Shown here: positions 48,436 to 57,144 of the stretch, in pieces
Layout: every line of letters starts with the position of its first letter
How positions within the stretch are numbered: the stretch's first letter is position 1
Assembly: GCA_018830325.1 (NCBI GenBank)
Contig: JAHJSQ010000083.1
Coordinates: 1 to 64,000 of the forward strand
Origin: Gammaproteobacteria bacterium
Lineage (GTDB): Bacteria > Pseudomonadota > Gammaproteobacteria > Methylococcales > Methylomonadaceae
Reading direction: 5' to 3'
Length of the DNA: 64,000 bases
Notes under the pieces: model-generated
Seen by the model: the letters and a program-made list of their open reading frames with translations, nothing else
What the model was told of the DNA's origin: nothing
The model's database searches: none
Translations under genes and position numbers: made by a program

Positions 48436-49026
48436 TCATTTAAGCAAAGGGGTTAATTTATTATCGATCGCTTCTCGCGCTCTAAAAATGCGCGACCGAA
48501 CAGTGCCAACCGGGCATTCCATCGCATCGGCAATTTCTTCATAACTCATTCCTTCGAACTCCCGCAAGGTAATGGCTATGCGCATTTCCTCAGGTAATTT
48601 TTCGATTGCGGCTTTGATCGTTTCAAGGATTTCTTCGTTCAGCAAATGCTGTTCCGGCGTATCCATACCTTTTAGTTCCGGAGCATTTTGTATTTGTTCC
48701 GCATCGTCGATATCGATTTCATAATCGCTACTACGCCGTGAGCGGGCAACCAGATAGTTTTTTGCGGTATTGATGGCAATGCGGTAGAGCCAGGTATAAA
48801 AAGCGCTGTCGCCTCTAAAATTACCAATCGCCCGGTAAGCCTTGATGAAAGATTCCTGCGCCACATCCTGCGCTTCACTGGGATCCTTGACATAGCGGTT
48901 TACCAGTTGAACTATTTTATACTGATATTTGATGACCAATAGATCAAAGGCAGACTTGTCGCCTTGCTGCACGCGCAACACCAAGTCTTTATCCAGTTGT
49001 TCGCTGGTCCCTGTTTTAACTTTCAC
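48436..49026 (-). CDS. rpoE: RNA polymerase sigma factor RpoE (AlgU)
   Basis: A 196-aa ECF sigma factor for extracytoplasmic stress. Region 2 has DVAQESFIKAYRAIGNFRGD and AFYTWLYRIAINTAKNYL, and region 4 has EFEGMSYEEIADAMECPVGT. The start codon is GTG with GGA 8 nt upstream. It leads the rpoE-mucA-mucB-mucD group. The promoter candidate just upstream fits sigma-E autoregulation. Confidence 0.96.
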   Translation of the reverse strand: MKVKTGTSEQLDKDLVLRVQQGDKSAFDLLVIKYQYKIVQLVNRYVKDPSEAQDVAQESFIKAYRAIGNFRGDSAFYTWLYRIAINTAKNYLVARSRRSSDYEIDIDDAEQIQNAPELKGMDTPEQHLLNEEILETIKAAIEKLPEEMRIAITLREFEGMSYEEIADAMECPVGTVRSRIFRAREAIDNKLTPLLK

Positions 49027-49046
49027 AAGTTTTCCAATGTGTTTTG

Positions 49047-49073
49047 ATAGACAGAATTAAACCGCACAAGTTC
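49047..49073 (-). promoter_or_regulatory. Candidate sigma-E autoregulatory promoter
   Basis: On the minus strand GAACTT (49073-49068) and TCTAT (49051-49047) are 16 nt apart, about 21 nt before the rpoE GTG. This resembles the sigma-E consensus GGAACTT and TCTRA. The -35 lacks one G, so the match is partial. It fits the known self-activation of rpoE operons. Confidence 0.42.
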
Positions 49074-49213
49074 TTAAGCTTCAAAAAAAATTGCTAACGT
49101 ATAAAAAAACGTTATTATCCACAAACAAGGCTTATGAAGCCATAATTATAGTATTGCTGTATTAATACCCAAGAAATAACAAAAAAATAAATACCGATAA
49201 CTTCAACCATTAC

Positions 49214-50815
49214 ATGAATCAATCTGAAACTTATGATGTTCTTATCATCGGCAGTGGCGCGGCTGGTTTGAGCTTGGCTCTTAAGCTTGCCGACCGAGTC
49301 CGTGTTGCCGTCTTGTCAAAATGCGTGATTTTCGAAGGCAGTACTTATTATGCGCAAGGCGGAATATCCGCAGTTTTGGATGCACAAGATTCGCTCGAAT
49401 CGCATATTGCCGATACGCTGGATGCCGGCGCCGGATTGTGTGATCCCGATATAGTCGAATTGACGGTCAAGCATGGCAAGGAGTCAATCGATTGGCTTAG
49501 GAATCAAGGGGTTGTGTTTACAGAAGAGCAAACCGAAACCGGCGAAACGCAATTGCATCTGAATCGCGAAGGCGGTCATTCGCACCGCCGCATTGTGCAT
49601 ACGGCCGACGCCACTGGTAAGGCCGTTTCGGAAATATTAATCGAAAGGGCCAGGGCACATCCTAACATTAAGATATACGAGCATCATAATGTCATCGATT
49701 TAATTTTAAGCAAAAAAACCAGTGACAGGGTAACGGGGGCTTATGTGCTTGATATCCACTCGCACCGTGTTAAGTCTATCGCGGCTAGAGCAGTCGCGCT
49801 TGCTACAGGTGGCGCCAGTAAAGTGTATTTGTACAGCACTAACCCTCAAATTGCGACCGGCGATGGTATCGCTTTGGCTTGGCGTGCCGGTTGTCGAGTC
49901 GCCAATATGGAATTCATGCAGTTTCATCCCACTTGTCTTTATCATCCGCATGGGCATTCGTTTTTGATCAGCGAGGCGGTCCGGGGAGAGGGGGGGCGTC
50001 TCATTTTGCCGGACGGGACTGCGTTCATGCATCGCTATGATCCTCGCGAGGAACTGGCTCCACGCGATATCGTTGCCAGAGCTATCGATCATGAAATGAA
50101 AAAAAGTGGGATCGATTGCGTTTATCTGGATATCAGCCATAAAACGGAGGCCTTTGTACGTGAGCATTTTCCGAACATATATGAGCGTTGTTTAAAACTG
50201 GATATCGATATTACTAAACAACCTATCCCGGTTGTGCCGGCCGCTCATTATACTTGCGGCGGTATTTTAACCGATCGCAATGCCCGTACCGATTTGTCGA
50301 ATCTTTATGCGGTCGGCGAAGTTGCCTGTACCGGTTTGCATGGCGCGAATCGCATGGCTAGCAATTCGCTGCTCGAATGTTTGGTTTTCGCTGAGCGGGC
50401 TTGCCGGGATATTCTTCAAATACTGCCCGATATACCGGAGCCTTCCAAGGTTCCCGAATGGGATGAGTCGAAGGTCAGCGATTCCGACGAAGAGGTGGTC
50501 GTTTCTCACAATTGGAGCGAGCTCAGGCATTTTATGTGGGATTATGTCGGTATCGTACGGACCGATAAACGATTGAGCCGCGCGATGCGCCGAATTGAAT
50601 TACTGAAAAGCGAAATCGCTGAATATTACAGCCACTTTAGAGTGACCAGCGATTTATTGGAGCTTCGTAATTTGGTGATAGTTGCCGAATTGATCGTGCG
50701 TTGTGCACAGTTACGTAAGGAAAGCAGAGGCTTGCATTACACGCTCGATTATCCGGAAATCGATAAAAGTAAACCGGCTGTCAATACGGTTTTAACGCCT
50801 TTAAAGAAAGTTTGA
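49214..50815 (+). CDS. nadB: L-aspartate oxidase
   Basis: A 533-aa FAD enzyme oxidising L-aspartate to iminoaspartate, the first step of NAD synthesis. FAD-binding [15 protein letters not shown] begins at residue 13. [20 protein letters not shown] and [11 protein letters not shown] are family blocks, and [19 protein letters not shown] is the C-terminal signature. It is divergent from rpoE, the usual neighbour pair in gammaproteobacteria, with 187 nt of AT-rich DNA between them. Confidence 0.96.
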   Translation: MNQSETYDVLIIGSGAAGLSLALKLADRVRVAVLSKCVIFEGSTYYAQGGISAVLDAQDSLESHIADTLDAGAGLCDPDIVELTVKHGKESIDWLRNQGVVFTEEQTETGETQLHLNREGGHSHRRIVHTADATGKAVSEILIERARAHPNIKIYEHHNVIDLILSKKTSDRVTGAYVLDIHSHRVKSIAARAVALATGGASKVYLYSTNPQIATGDGIALAWRAGCRVANMEFMQFHPTCLYHPHGHSFLISEAVRGEGGRLILPDGTAFMHRYDPREELAPRDIVARAIDHEMKKSGIDCVYLDISHKTEAFVREHFPNIYERCLKLDIDITKQPIPVVPAAHYTCGGILTDRNARTDLSNLYAVGEVACTGLHGANRMASNSLLECLVFAERACRDILQILPDIPEPSKVPEWDESKVSDSDEEVVVSHNWSELRHFMWDYVGIVRTDKRLSRAMRRIELLKSEIAEYYSHFRVTSDLLELRNLVIVAELIVRCAQLRKESRGLHYTLDYPEIDKSKPAVNTVLTPLKKV

Positions 50816-50832
50816 GCTTATCATCGGCAGAT

Positions 50833-51240
50833 CTAATCCAAGTGCCTTAGCAGTAAATCAACATATTGGGCGGCTTGTTCGCAAGGCGCCACTGACCTTT
50901 CCAAGCGTCGCATTAACAGCAGCCCGGCATTTTGGTCATCCATGCTCTTGGCCACATATTCATTTAAAGGGCTGCAGATTTCATGCATTTTATGCTCGGC
51001 TAAGTAGATGTCGTTGAATTGATTGAGGTCTTCGCTCCTTAGAGATAAGAGCATCACTTCGTTGGTTAGCCGATTCTGAAATCGGAAGACTTGTTCGACA
51101 TATACCTCAAACGCATCCCGACTTAGGCCAGTGTCCCCATAACCGCCCCAAAAAGGTTTTGCGCATCCCGATAAAACGAAAGCAAGGATCACGGTCATTA
51201 AGGCCCAAGCGCCTGGAAGGATAGTATTTGGTTTTTCCAT
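50833..51240 (-). CDS. Small lipoprotein of unknown function
   Basis: A 135-aa product with signal and lipobox AFVLSGC; Cys26 would be lipidated. The mature part is helical (EVYVEQVFRFQNRLTNEVML, LLLMRRLERSVAPCEQAAQY), with two further Cys. No family was recognised. It converges with nadB, the stops being 18 nt apart, and faces away from the dynamin-like gene. Confidence 0.75.
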   Translation of the reverse strand: MEKPNTILPGAWALMTVILAFVLSGCAKPFWGGYGDTGLSRDAFEVYVEQVFRFQNRLTNEVMLLSLRSEDLNQFNDIYLAEHKMHEICSPLNEYVAKSMDDQNAGLLLMRRLERSVAPCEQAAQYVDLLLRHLD

Positions 51241-51336
51241 CTAGCGACCCGTTTTACAGCCTCATATTTAAGGTAATGATAAGCTAGCTAATATACTGGC
51301 AGTTAATGACAAAGGCAAAGACTTGAATACCGATTA

Positions 51337-51452
51337 TCCTAAAAAGAGCAGTTGAGGCTTCACCAAGCCGGTGAAAGTGTTGTAGAGCGTTCATGCTTCG
51401 ACTTGGCATATCACGAACGGTCTACAACACATGTAAGCTGCTCTTTTTAGGA
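51337..51452. repeat. 116-bp element with terminal inverted repeats, family D
   Basis: Ends TCCTAAAAAGAGCAG (51337-51351) and its exact complement (51438-51452). Inside is a second dyad, TGTTGTAGAGCGTTC (51378-51392), paired with 51415-51429 with one mismatch, and a TTCACC/GGTGAA hairpin. The right end and the GAACGGT word recur near 5.70-5.75 kb. No ORF spans it. The gap 51241-51777 otherwise shows no gene. Confidence 0.75.
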
Positions 51453-51777
51453 TTATTTTTGCTTGGTCAGCGGTTTGAGTCAGTTGATGCGGCATTACTG
51501 CCGGGTAAGCTAATTTCAACAACAATGTCGATAAGATCATTTTTTGATTGCGTTTTAACTGGGTGTATACTTGAAATCCTACTTAATAATCATGGAATTC
51601 AGCTAAGTTACGCGGTCTATTGTCGTGCCGTGGGCGTCGGTTGGTGTGGCAGGTAGCGGCAGTATCGATATATCAAGGGAGTGGTCGAACTCAAGACGTT
51701 ACGCCTATCCATTTAATATGCCATGACGTCTGACTCAGGCGTACAAATAACAATTAATAACAATCAAGGTCAAACTG

Positions 51778-53169
51778 ATGACAAAAAAAACACCCGGTAA
51801 ACAATTGCTCAATATTGAAAAGCATTTTGTCGATAATAATCCGGTCTTGCTCGATGCGGCCAAGGTGTTTCACGAACTTGATCAACTCGAATTCGATTTG
51901 GGTCTGATCGGTGCTGACGAAACCACGGCCAGTCAACATTCCTGGTGGCCTATTATCAGCGTGATCGGCGGATCTTCGCAGGCGAGTTCTCGGTTTATCA
52001 ATCAATATTTGAATGCGAATCAGAGTTTAGCGGGAATACAATCATCTAATCATAAATTCACGGTTCTGCAGCACAATAGCCAAAACCATGCAGTAACCTT
52101 GCCCGGGGCCGCGTTGGATTTGGATCACCGTTTGCCTTTTTACCGGATAAGCCGAAAGTTAGAACAAGAAATACGGGGCGAAGGCAATAATGTTAACGCG
52201 TATTTAGAGCTGAAAACCGTCAATAACGAGCGATTGAAAGGTAAGTTGATAATCGAGTCGCCCAACTTCGGAATAGAAGCCCCGGTTAATCCGATTACAA
52301 AGCTGCTAACCCGGCATATTGTCGAGATTTCCGACTTGGTTCTAGTGTTTTGCGATGTTTTCGATAGCGAATTGCATTCGTTGACGGGGCTCAGTCAGAG
52401 CATTGCCGAACAGCAGGACTCCAATAAGTTCGTCTATATCATCGATCATGCGACTGCAAATGCGGAAGTTATCAAATCATGGCAAAAAAGATTGGCTGAA
52501 CTGGGTATCAAGACCGGACAATTCGTCGTGCTATCCAGTCAGGCAAACTTAGCCGATCCGCGGAATAAAGAGTCGATGGGGATTATCGATGAGCGTATCG
52601 AAAACTTAAATCACTACCGGTCCTACCGAATTCTGCAAGCGCTCGAACAGAATATCCGCGATGTCGGCGCGGTCGTTATACCGGAAGTCAAGCAAGCTAT
52701 CGAGCTTTGGAAAGAGCGTGCGCATTTTTCCAGCCTTTTGATTTTAGGTTCCATCGTCATGTTGATGTTGTTTGCCGAAATTCAAATGGGCTTCTTTGCG
52801 ATATTATTCGATCCCATCGTTGGGCCATTGACATTAGTAGGACTGATAGCGTTTATGGCGCCGCTGCATATCGCGATTAGTAAATTGCAGGCGAAGTTAA
52901 TTATCGGAAGATTGGAGGAACGGCAAAAGGAACTCCATTTGCTGGAAAATCTAGCGGAATTGTTCGAAAAAAGCCTGACGAACACTCATATGCTATTGCC
53001 GATCAATACCCCGGTTGGCTGGAATAAGAAAACTAAGCTTCGTCTGGCTAAATTAAGCGAAAAAGCTAAAGAGCTGGTCATTGCATTGAATGACGGGTTC
53101 AATGTTTATGAAGATCGATTAGATAACACCAGCAAAATTTTGGAATCCGAAAGTCCGGACGCAGAATAA
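51778..53169 (+). CDS. Dynamin-like membrane protein with lost GTPase motifs
   Basis: A 463-aa protein resembling bacterial dynamin-family proteins through HKFTVLQHN, LPGAALDLDHRLPFYRIS and NNVNAYLELKTVNNERLKGK. Where active GTPases have a GxxxxGKS/T P-loop, this one has VIGGSSQASSRFINQYL (62-78). The DxPG-type switch is IIESPNFG (158-165), and the NKxD region is YIIDHAT (220-226). GTP hydrolysis is therefore unlikely. Two membrane segments (about 317-335 and 340-368) form a hairpin, followed by a coiled-coil tail. A small membrane-protein gene follows by 28 nt. The dynamin assignment rests on remembered family patterns. A membrane scaffold or a partner of an active dynamin is inferred. Confidence 0.7.
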   Translation: MTKKTPGKQLLNIEKHFVDNNPVLLDAAKVFHELDQLEFDLGLIGADETTASQHSWWPIISVIGGSSQASSRFINQYLNANQSLAGIQSSNHKFTVLQHNSQNHAVTLPGAALDLDHRLPFYRISRKLEQEIRGEGNNVNAYLELKTVNNERLKGKLIIESPNFGIEAPVNPITKLLTRHIVEISDLVLVFCDVFDSELHSLTGLSQSIAEQQDSNKFVYIIDHATANAEVIKSWQKRLAELGIKTGQFVVLSSQANLADPRNKESMGIIDERIENLNHYRSYRILQALEQNIRDVGAVVIPEVKQAIELWKERAHFSSLLILGSIVMLMLFAEIQMGFFAILFDPIVGPLTLVGLIAFMAPLHIAISKLQAKLIIGRLEERQKELHLLENLAELFEKSLTNTHMLLPINTPVGWNKKTKLRLAKLSEKAKELVIALNDGFNVYEDRLDNTSKILESESPDAE

Positions 53170-53197
53170 TTTTGGATAACAACAATTAGGGGGAGGA

Positions 53198-53692
53198 ATG
53201 GAGCTTATAAAAGCCTACGTTCCGTTGTGCTGGTTCAGGCATTGTCCGCTAGAGTTGCCGCGTTCGGTTAGTTTTTTTCAAAAAAATTTGTACTATTATT
53301 TACTAATCGAGTTATTTATTCTAGCTAATATTACCGATCCTTTAGACGCGCTGATCGAGGCTATTCTGGAAACCGGGTTAACCTTGATGTTTGTTGAAAT
53401 ACTCTTGATTTTTAGAAAAGCGAGCGCGGGGTTTATTTCGGCAGCGACCAGTTTTTTGATTTGTGAGAACATCATTGCCACTGCGGGTCTTCCTGTTATC
53501 GTTTGGCTAACAACAACCGACGACTTGTTGAGCTACTATATTTTATTCGGCTTGATGGTCTGGGTCTTTGCGGTTATTACCTATTTGATCATGCGTATTT
53601 TATTAATCACGCCCGCTTTGGCGTTTGTGTTGTCGATCGTTTATTTTAGTGTCACGCATGGCGGCGCATTTATGCTGATGCTACTGATATAG
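53198..53692 (+). CDS. Small polytopic membrane protein, unknown
   Basis: A 164-aa protein with four or five hydrophobic segments (about 30-45, 55-72, 78-105, 110-132, 138-160) and a short hydrophilic start (CWFRHCPLELPRSVSFFQKN). No family was recognised; the pattern is like Yip1-type or other small membrane proteins, without firm support. GGGGGAGGA just before the ATG is a very strong ribosome-binding site. It follows the pseudo-dynamin gene by 28 nt and is probably co-translated, which suggests a membrane partner for it. Confidence 0.72.
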   Translation: MELIKAYVPLCWFRHCPLELPRSVSFFQKNLYYYLLIELFILANITDPLDALIEAILETGLTLMFVEILLIFRKASAGFISAATSFLICENIIATAGLPVIVWLTTTDDLLSYYILFGLMVWVFAVITYLIMRILLITPALAFVLSIVYFSVTHGGAFMLMLLI

Positions 53693-53751
53693 TTCATGCA
53701 AAGGAGAGCGGCTGAGCATAGGTCTTTGTTATGACGCTAACACTTATTAAT

Positions 53752-53892
53752 TGTAATTATTCACATCCCCCCTATCATTCCCACGCTCCAGCGTGGGAAT
53801 GCAGCCCGAGACGCTCTAGCGTCTCGTACCGCTGGAGCGGTACTCAGGCATTCCCACGCAGAGCGTGGGAACGAGAATGGCCGGGGAACTGA
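53752..53892. repeat. Palindrome-rich repeat, family B (reverse copy)
   Basis: Nearly the full reverse complement of the element at 7526-7665, from GTAATTATTCACATCCC to GGCCGGGGAACTGAAT, with only scattered differences. The conserved outer ends define the element borders. The gap 53693-54373 holds this, a dyad at 54310-54334 and no gene. Confidence 0.85.
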
Positions 53893-54309
53893 ATACTCAC
53901 TATTAATTCAAGTTGGCCGTTTTTAGCTTGATGCGTATGGGGCAAATCCCAAGTGTAGAAAGGCGCTTTCGGCGGTCGGTTTTCAAAAAAGATGCCCGTT
54001 GGTGCGCATAGGGGACGATCGCATTGACTGACTTGCGTCAAGTTACGCTTTTGATTGTTATAAACGGTAGACAATAATGAAAATTACTACGAATTCAGGC
54101 AGGGCGCCGGTTTGACAACATTCAACCTTTAGGCTATTGTCGTTATTAAGGGATAAAGGAGCGCGCGTCCCTTCGATTTAAATATCTATTTTGCATTAAG
54201 CCGATGCAATAGGGAGAGTTGTTTGATGCTTAAGTAAGGAGGCTTTGGCCAGTATGGCCGTCAAATAAACCTACTGTTTCGGTCATGTGAAAACTCTTTG
54301 GGTCGGAGT

Positions 54310-54334
54310 TATAACAACTTGAATGATTGTTATA
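54310..54334. promoter_or_regulatory. 8-bp dyad upstream of the TIGR04073-type gene
   Basis: TATAACAA (54310-54317) and TTGTTATA (54327-54334) flank a 9-nt spacer, 40 nt before the ATG at 54374. It could be an operator or a leader hairpin. No matching promoter was found with confidence. Confidence 0.35.
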
Positions 54335-54373
54335 GTGGACCTGATACCTTTAACGTTTCGGGAGGAATCTACA

Positions 54374-54787
54374 ATGAATAAAAATAAATTAATCACCGCC
54401 GGCCTGTTAGTCGGCACACTCGTAACAGCAAGTCCGGGATATGCCGACGATCACGAACAAGGGTATTTGTCCGGTTTTACAAAGAAGGTGAGTCAAGGTT
54501 TTTTTAATACGACGACAGGGTGGATTGAAATACCAAAAAATATCGTCAATATCAGCAGCGATTCCAATATATTTCTCGGCATGAGCTGGGGGTTATTGCG
54601 TGGTGTAGGTCATGGCGTAAGCCGGACGGTCATTGGCGTGGCTGAGCTGGTTACCTCTCCGATTCCTACAAAAGACTATATAACTCCGCCTTATGTGTGG
54701 GACCGTTTCAGTGAAGATACGCGTTATTTCGGCGCCCATTATCCGGGTTTTTGGACGACTTACGGTCCATTGGATGACGGCGAATAA
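54374..54787 (+). CDS. Exosortase system-associated protein, TIGR04073 type
   Basis: A 137-aa exported protein with signal peptide MNKNKLITAGLLVGTLVTAS, cleaved after about residue 24. The mature domain has the pattern FFNTTTGWIEIPKNIVNIS, GLLRGVGHGVSRTVIGVAEL and TPPYVWDRFSEDTRYFGAHY. This matches the small proteins described as associated with exosortase/PEP-CTERM systems. No exosortase or PEP-CTERM protein is in the window. The start at 54374 follows GGGAGGAATCTACA. An OmpA-like lipoprotein gene follows by 75 nt. Confidence 0.8.
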   Translation: MNKNKLITAGLLVGTLVTASPGYADDHEQGYLSGFTKKVSQGFFNTTTGWIEIPKNIVNISSDSNIFLGMSWGLLRGVGHGVSRTVIGVAELVTSPIPTKDYITPPYVWDRFSEDTRYFGAHYPGFWTTYGPLDDGE

Positions 54788-54862
54788 TCCATTTATTTTG
54801 GGTTAACAACTCTCCACTGATCTCCCGGTAGGGATCGCTTTTGATTTAAGAGGATAAAAATC

Positions 54863-55558
54863 ATGAACAGAAAACTTGTATACCTGTCGCTTGCTATATT
54901 GGCTCCGGCATTAACGGCTTGTACCCCCCCTGCAAAGGACATTCCCGCTTTAAAATCGGAAATGGACGCAGCGGTAGCCGGGAACTATGGGCAAGCGCTG
55001 TACCATTGGGAAGCCGCTGAAGAAAGATTCGAAGAGGCCAATCACATACTGGGACATTGGCAAAACGACCATTATTGGAATATCGATCAGCAGCAAAAAG
55101 CGATGAATGCGGCTCGCGATGCGGCCAATCATCGTCTGGAATCGGAAAAAGCCATGTGCGACTGGCTGACCGAAGTTCATAGCGATAATCACGATAAAGC
55201 AGGTAAAGTCCAAAGAACCGGCGCATTCTTTAGCACCGGTAGCGCAACGCCTTACAATACCAATCATCACGATATCAATTTGATCGGTCAGTATCTGCAA
55301 ACTCACCCAAGTTCAACTGCAGATGTTGTGGCTTACACCGATACGGTCGGCAGCGCGGCTAGCAACAAAAGGCTGGCGGAACGTCGAGCGGCATCTGTCG
55401 CAAATATGCTGAGACAAGCAGGCGCAAGACCGAACCAATTGCGGATATCGGCTGTTGGCGAAGCGGAAGGACCTAACAATAACCCCAATCAGAAACATCG
55501 CGTCGTCAAAATCAGCACAGTGCATGCCGAATATGTCGACTGCCCTAAGCTGAAATAA
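54863..55558 (+). CDS. OmpA-family lipoprotein
   Basis: A 231-aa protein. The signal ends in LAPALTAC, so Cys20 is lipidated. An alpha-helical middle follows (NYGQALYHWEAAEERFEEAN). The C-terminal OmpA-like domain (about 120-215) has VVAYTDTVGSAASNKRLAER and RAASVANMLRQAGARPNQLR, which bind peptidoglycan in the family. It lies downstream of the TIGR04073 gene and is preceded by GAGGATAA. The dyad after its stop (55596-55605 and 55616-55625, ACCAGGCTAC) lacks a T-run. Confidence 0.88.
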   Translation: MNRKLVYLSLAILAPALTACTPPAKDIPALKSEMDAAVAGNYGQALYHWEAAEERFEEANHILGHWQNDHYWNIDQQQKAMNAARDAANHRLESEKAMCDWLTEVHSDNHDKAGKVQRTGAFFSTGSATPYNTNHHDINLIGQYLQTHPSSTADVVAYTDTVGSAASNKRLAERRAASVANMLRQAGARPNQLRISAVGEAEGPNNNPNQKHRVVKISTVHAEYVDCPKLK

Positions 55559-55595
55559 GCGCACGGCGTTTAATTCCGTTTTCAATTGATCGGAT

Positions 55596-55625
55596 ACCAG
55601 GCTACGGAGAACCAAGTAGCCTGGT
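55596..55625. repeat. 10-bp inverted repeat after the OmpA-like gene
   Basis: ACCAGGCTAC and its perfect complement flank a 10-nt loop, 37 nt after the stop. It could end the transcript, but no T-run follows. A family E repeat continues at about 55740-55870 (GTTTAACCATGAAACGCAT), and the rest of the gap to 55952 shows no gene. Confidence 0.45.
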
Positions 55626-55952
55626 TATGCGCTGCCATCTTCCCTCCATCTCTCATTCGCCTCGTTATCACCCAATTGCCTCTGTCTAATTGACTTCCCA
55701 CAAGCACGGTTTCAAAATGTCTTTTCAAATACCCCGAAAATAGGACCGTTTAACCATGAAACGCATATTTCCAGAGATGACCTAAACATTGCCGCTAACC
55801 TCTTGGATAAATGAACGTTCTATGCAAACAAATAACAAGTTATTGAATTAACTTCTTATTCTTCATGGCATTCATGGTGAAATGCTTTTTAGATTACAGC
55901 GGATAGTGGACGTTATTGTCAATTTCATTGTTTTAGTGCCGGAATAGATCGT

Positions 55953-56864
55953 ATGCGCGACGCGGATTCAAAACTTAGTTGCAATTTGCAACGAGATATC
56001 GAGCAGCATAAAAAAGCCGAGAAAAAGACGAGTTTCGTTCTTTTTTTGACTGCGGTAACCATGGTGGTCGAAATAACGGCCGGAATCTTTTATGGTTCGA
56101 TGGCCTTATTGGCCGACGGTTGGCACATGGGTACTCATGTCGCGGCGTTCATGATCACGGTGTTTGCCTATCGTTATGCGAGAAAAAACGCCCGTAATCC
56201 CCGGTTTTCATTCGGAACCGGTAAGGTCAGTGTGTTGGGCGGTTTTGCCAGTGCCGTTACGTTGGCTGTCGTTGCCGCGGTCATGGCGATGGAATCGGTC
56301 AAATATTTGTTTGAGCCGCAAAGTATTCGTTTCGACGAAGCGATCATGGTGGCCGGCATCGGCTTGTTCATTAACTTGCTGTGCGCGCTGATATTGATTG
56401 ACCGCCACGGACACGGCGACGAGCACGAACATCACCACGATCATAATCTCGAGGCGGCATTTTTTCATGTGTTGGCCGATGCATTGACCTCGGTTTTAGC
56501 GATTGCCGCATTGCTGAGCGGAAAATATTACGGATTGAATTGGCTGGATCCTGCGATGGGAATTTTGGGCGCATTGATCATCTTGCGTTGGTCGATGACC
56601 TTGTTGAAGAAAACCGGGCCAATATTGCTGGATGGCAGTATCGAAGAAAATTACACGGCCGCGATCAAGATGGCGCTGGAAAACGACTCGGATAATCGAG
56701 TGGCCGATCTCCATGTCTGGCAAATCGGCCCTAACCAATACGCCGCGATCGTTGCGGTGACGACTCGTTTTCCAAAGCCGCCGGACTATTACAAAGCCTT
56801 GCTCGGCGACTTTCGCCGAATCAAACACATCACGGTTGAAGTGCAGGCCTTGGCATCGCAATGA
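55953..56864 (+). CDS. CDF family metal exporter, DmeF-like
   Basis: A 303-aa inner-membrane divalent-cation/proton exchanger. Six hydrophobic segments are visible. Metal-binding motifs are LLADGWHMGTHV in the second segment and FFHVLADALTSV in the fifth. A His-rich loop with GDEHEHHHDHN lies between segments 4 and 5. The Trp-His-Met pattern resembles DmeF-type exporters of Co(II) or Ni(II) rather than ZitB. No metal-responsive regulator gene is adjacent, and the gene appears to stand alone. Confidence 0.88.
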   Translation: MRDADSKLSCNLQRDIEQHKKAEKKTSFVLFLTAVTMVVEITAGIFYGSMALLADGWHMGTHVAAFMITVFAYRYARKNARNPRFSFGTGKVSVLGGFASAVTLAVVAAVMAMESVKYLFEPQSIRFDEAIMVAGIGLFINLLCALILIDRHGHGDEHEHHHDHNLEAAFFHVLADALTSVLAIAALLSGKYYGLNWLDPAMGILGALIILRWSMTLLKKTGPILLDGSIEENYTAAIKMALENDSDNRVADLHVWQIGPNQYAAIVAVTTRFPKPPDYYKALLGDFRRIKHITVEVQALASQ

Positions 56865-56984
56865 AGCTTCGCGCTCAATTCGAATAATAATCCTACTCCC
56901 TTTTGATCGAAAAACCGTCTAAAAATAAAAGGTATCGGGTATGTCTATCGAGGTCCGCCGCGAACCTATCCATGGGGTTAGCTT

Positions 56985-57066
56985 CGTAGGGTGCGCATTG
57001 CGCACCTTTCCAAGGCAACGAACCCAACGACAGGTGCCGGCCCAGGTGGGCGATGCGCACCCTACG
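56985..57066. repeat. Inverted repeat element, family C
   Basis: CGTAGGGTGCGCA at 56985-56997 and its perfect complement at 57054-57066 enclose 56 nt. Half-copies occur at 59855-59880 and 62076-62101 (CGTAGGGTGCGCATCGCGCACC). It sits between convergent cation-exporter and thiO genes and may end their transcripts. No gene is seen in 56865-57144. Confidence 0.75.
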
Positions 57067-57144
57067 GCTTCATGATCTTCATGGAGCAATGCTTTTTCTA
57101 AGTTGATACTTCCGGTTGGTCGTGGCCGGAATAACATTTTCGGT

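Noticed and set aside
51393..51656. An 87-aa frame starting in the family D element
   Set aside because: It begins inside an inverted repeat, has no ribosome-binding site and no recognisable motif. The moderately hydrophobic start is not enough to call a gene.
53844..54074. A 76-aa minus-strand frame next to the family B copy
   Set aside because: Its C-terminal part is translated from repeat DNA, and the rest shows no motif.
56919..57137. A 72-aa minus-strand frame between the CDF exporter and thiO
   Set aside because: Most of it is read from the family C inverted repeat.
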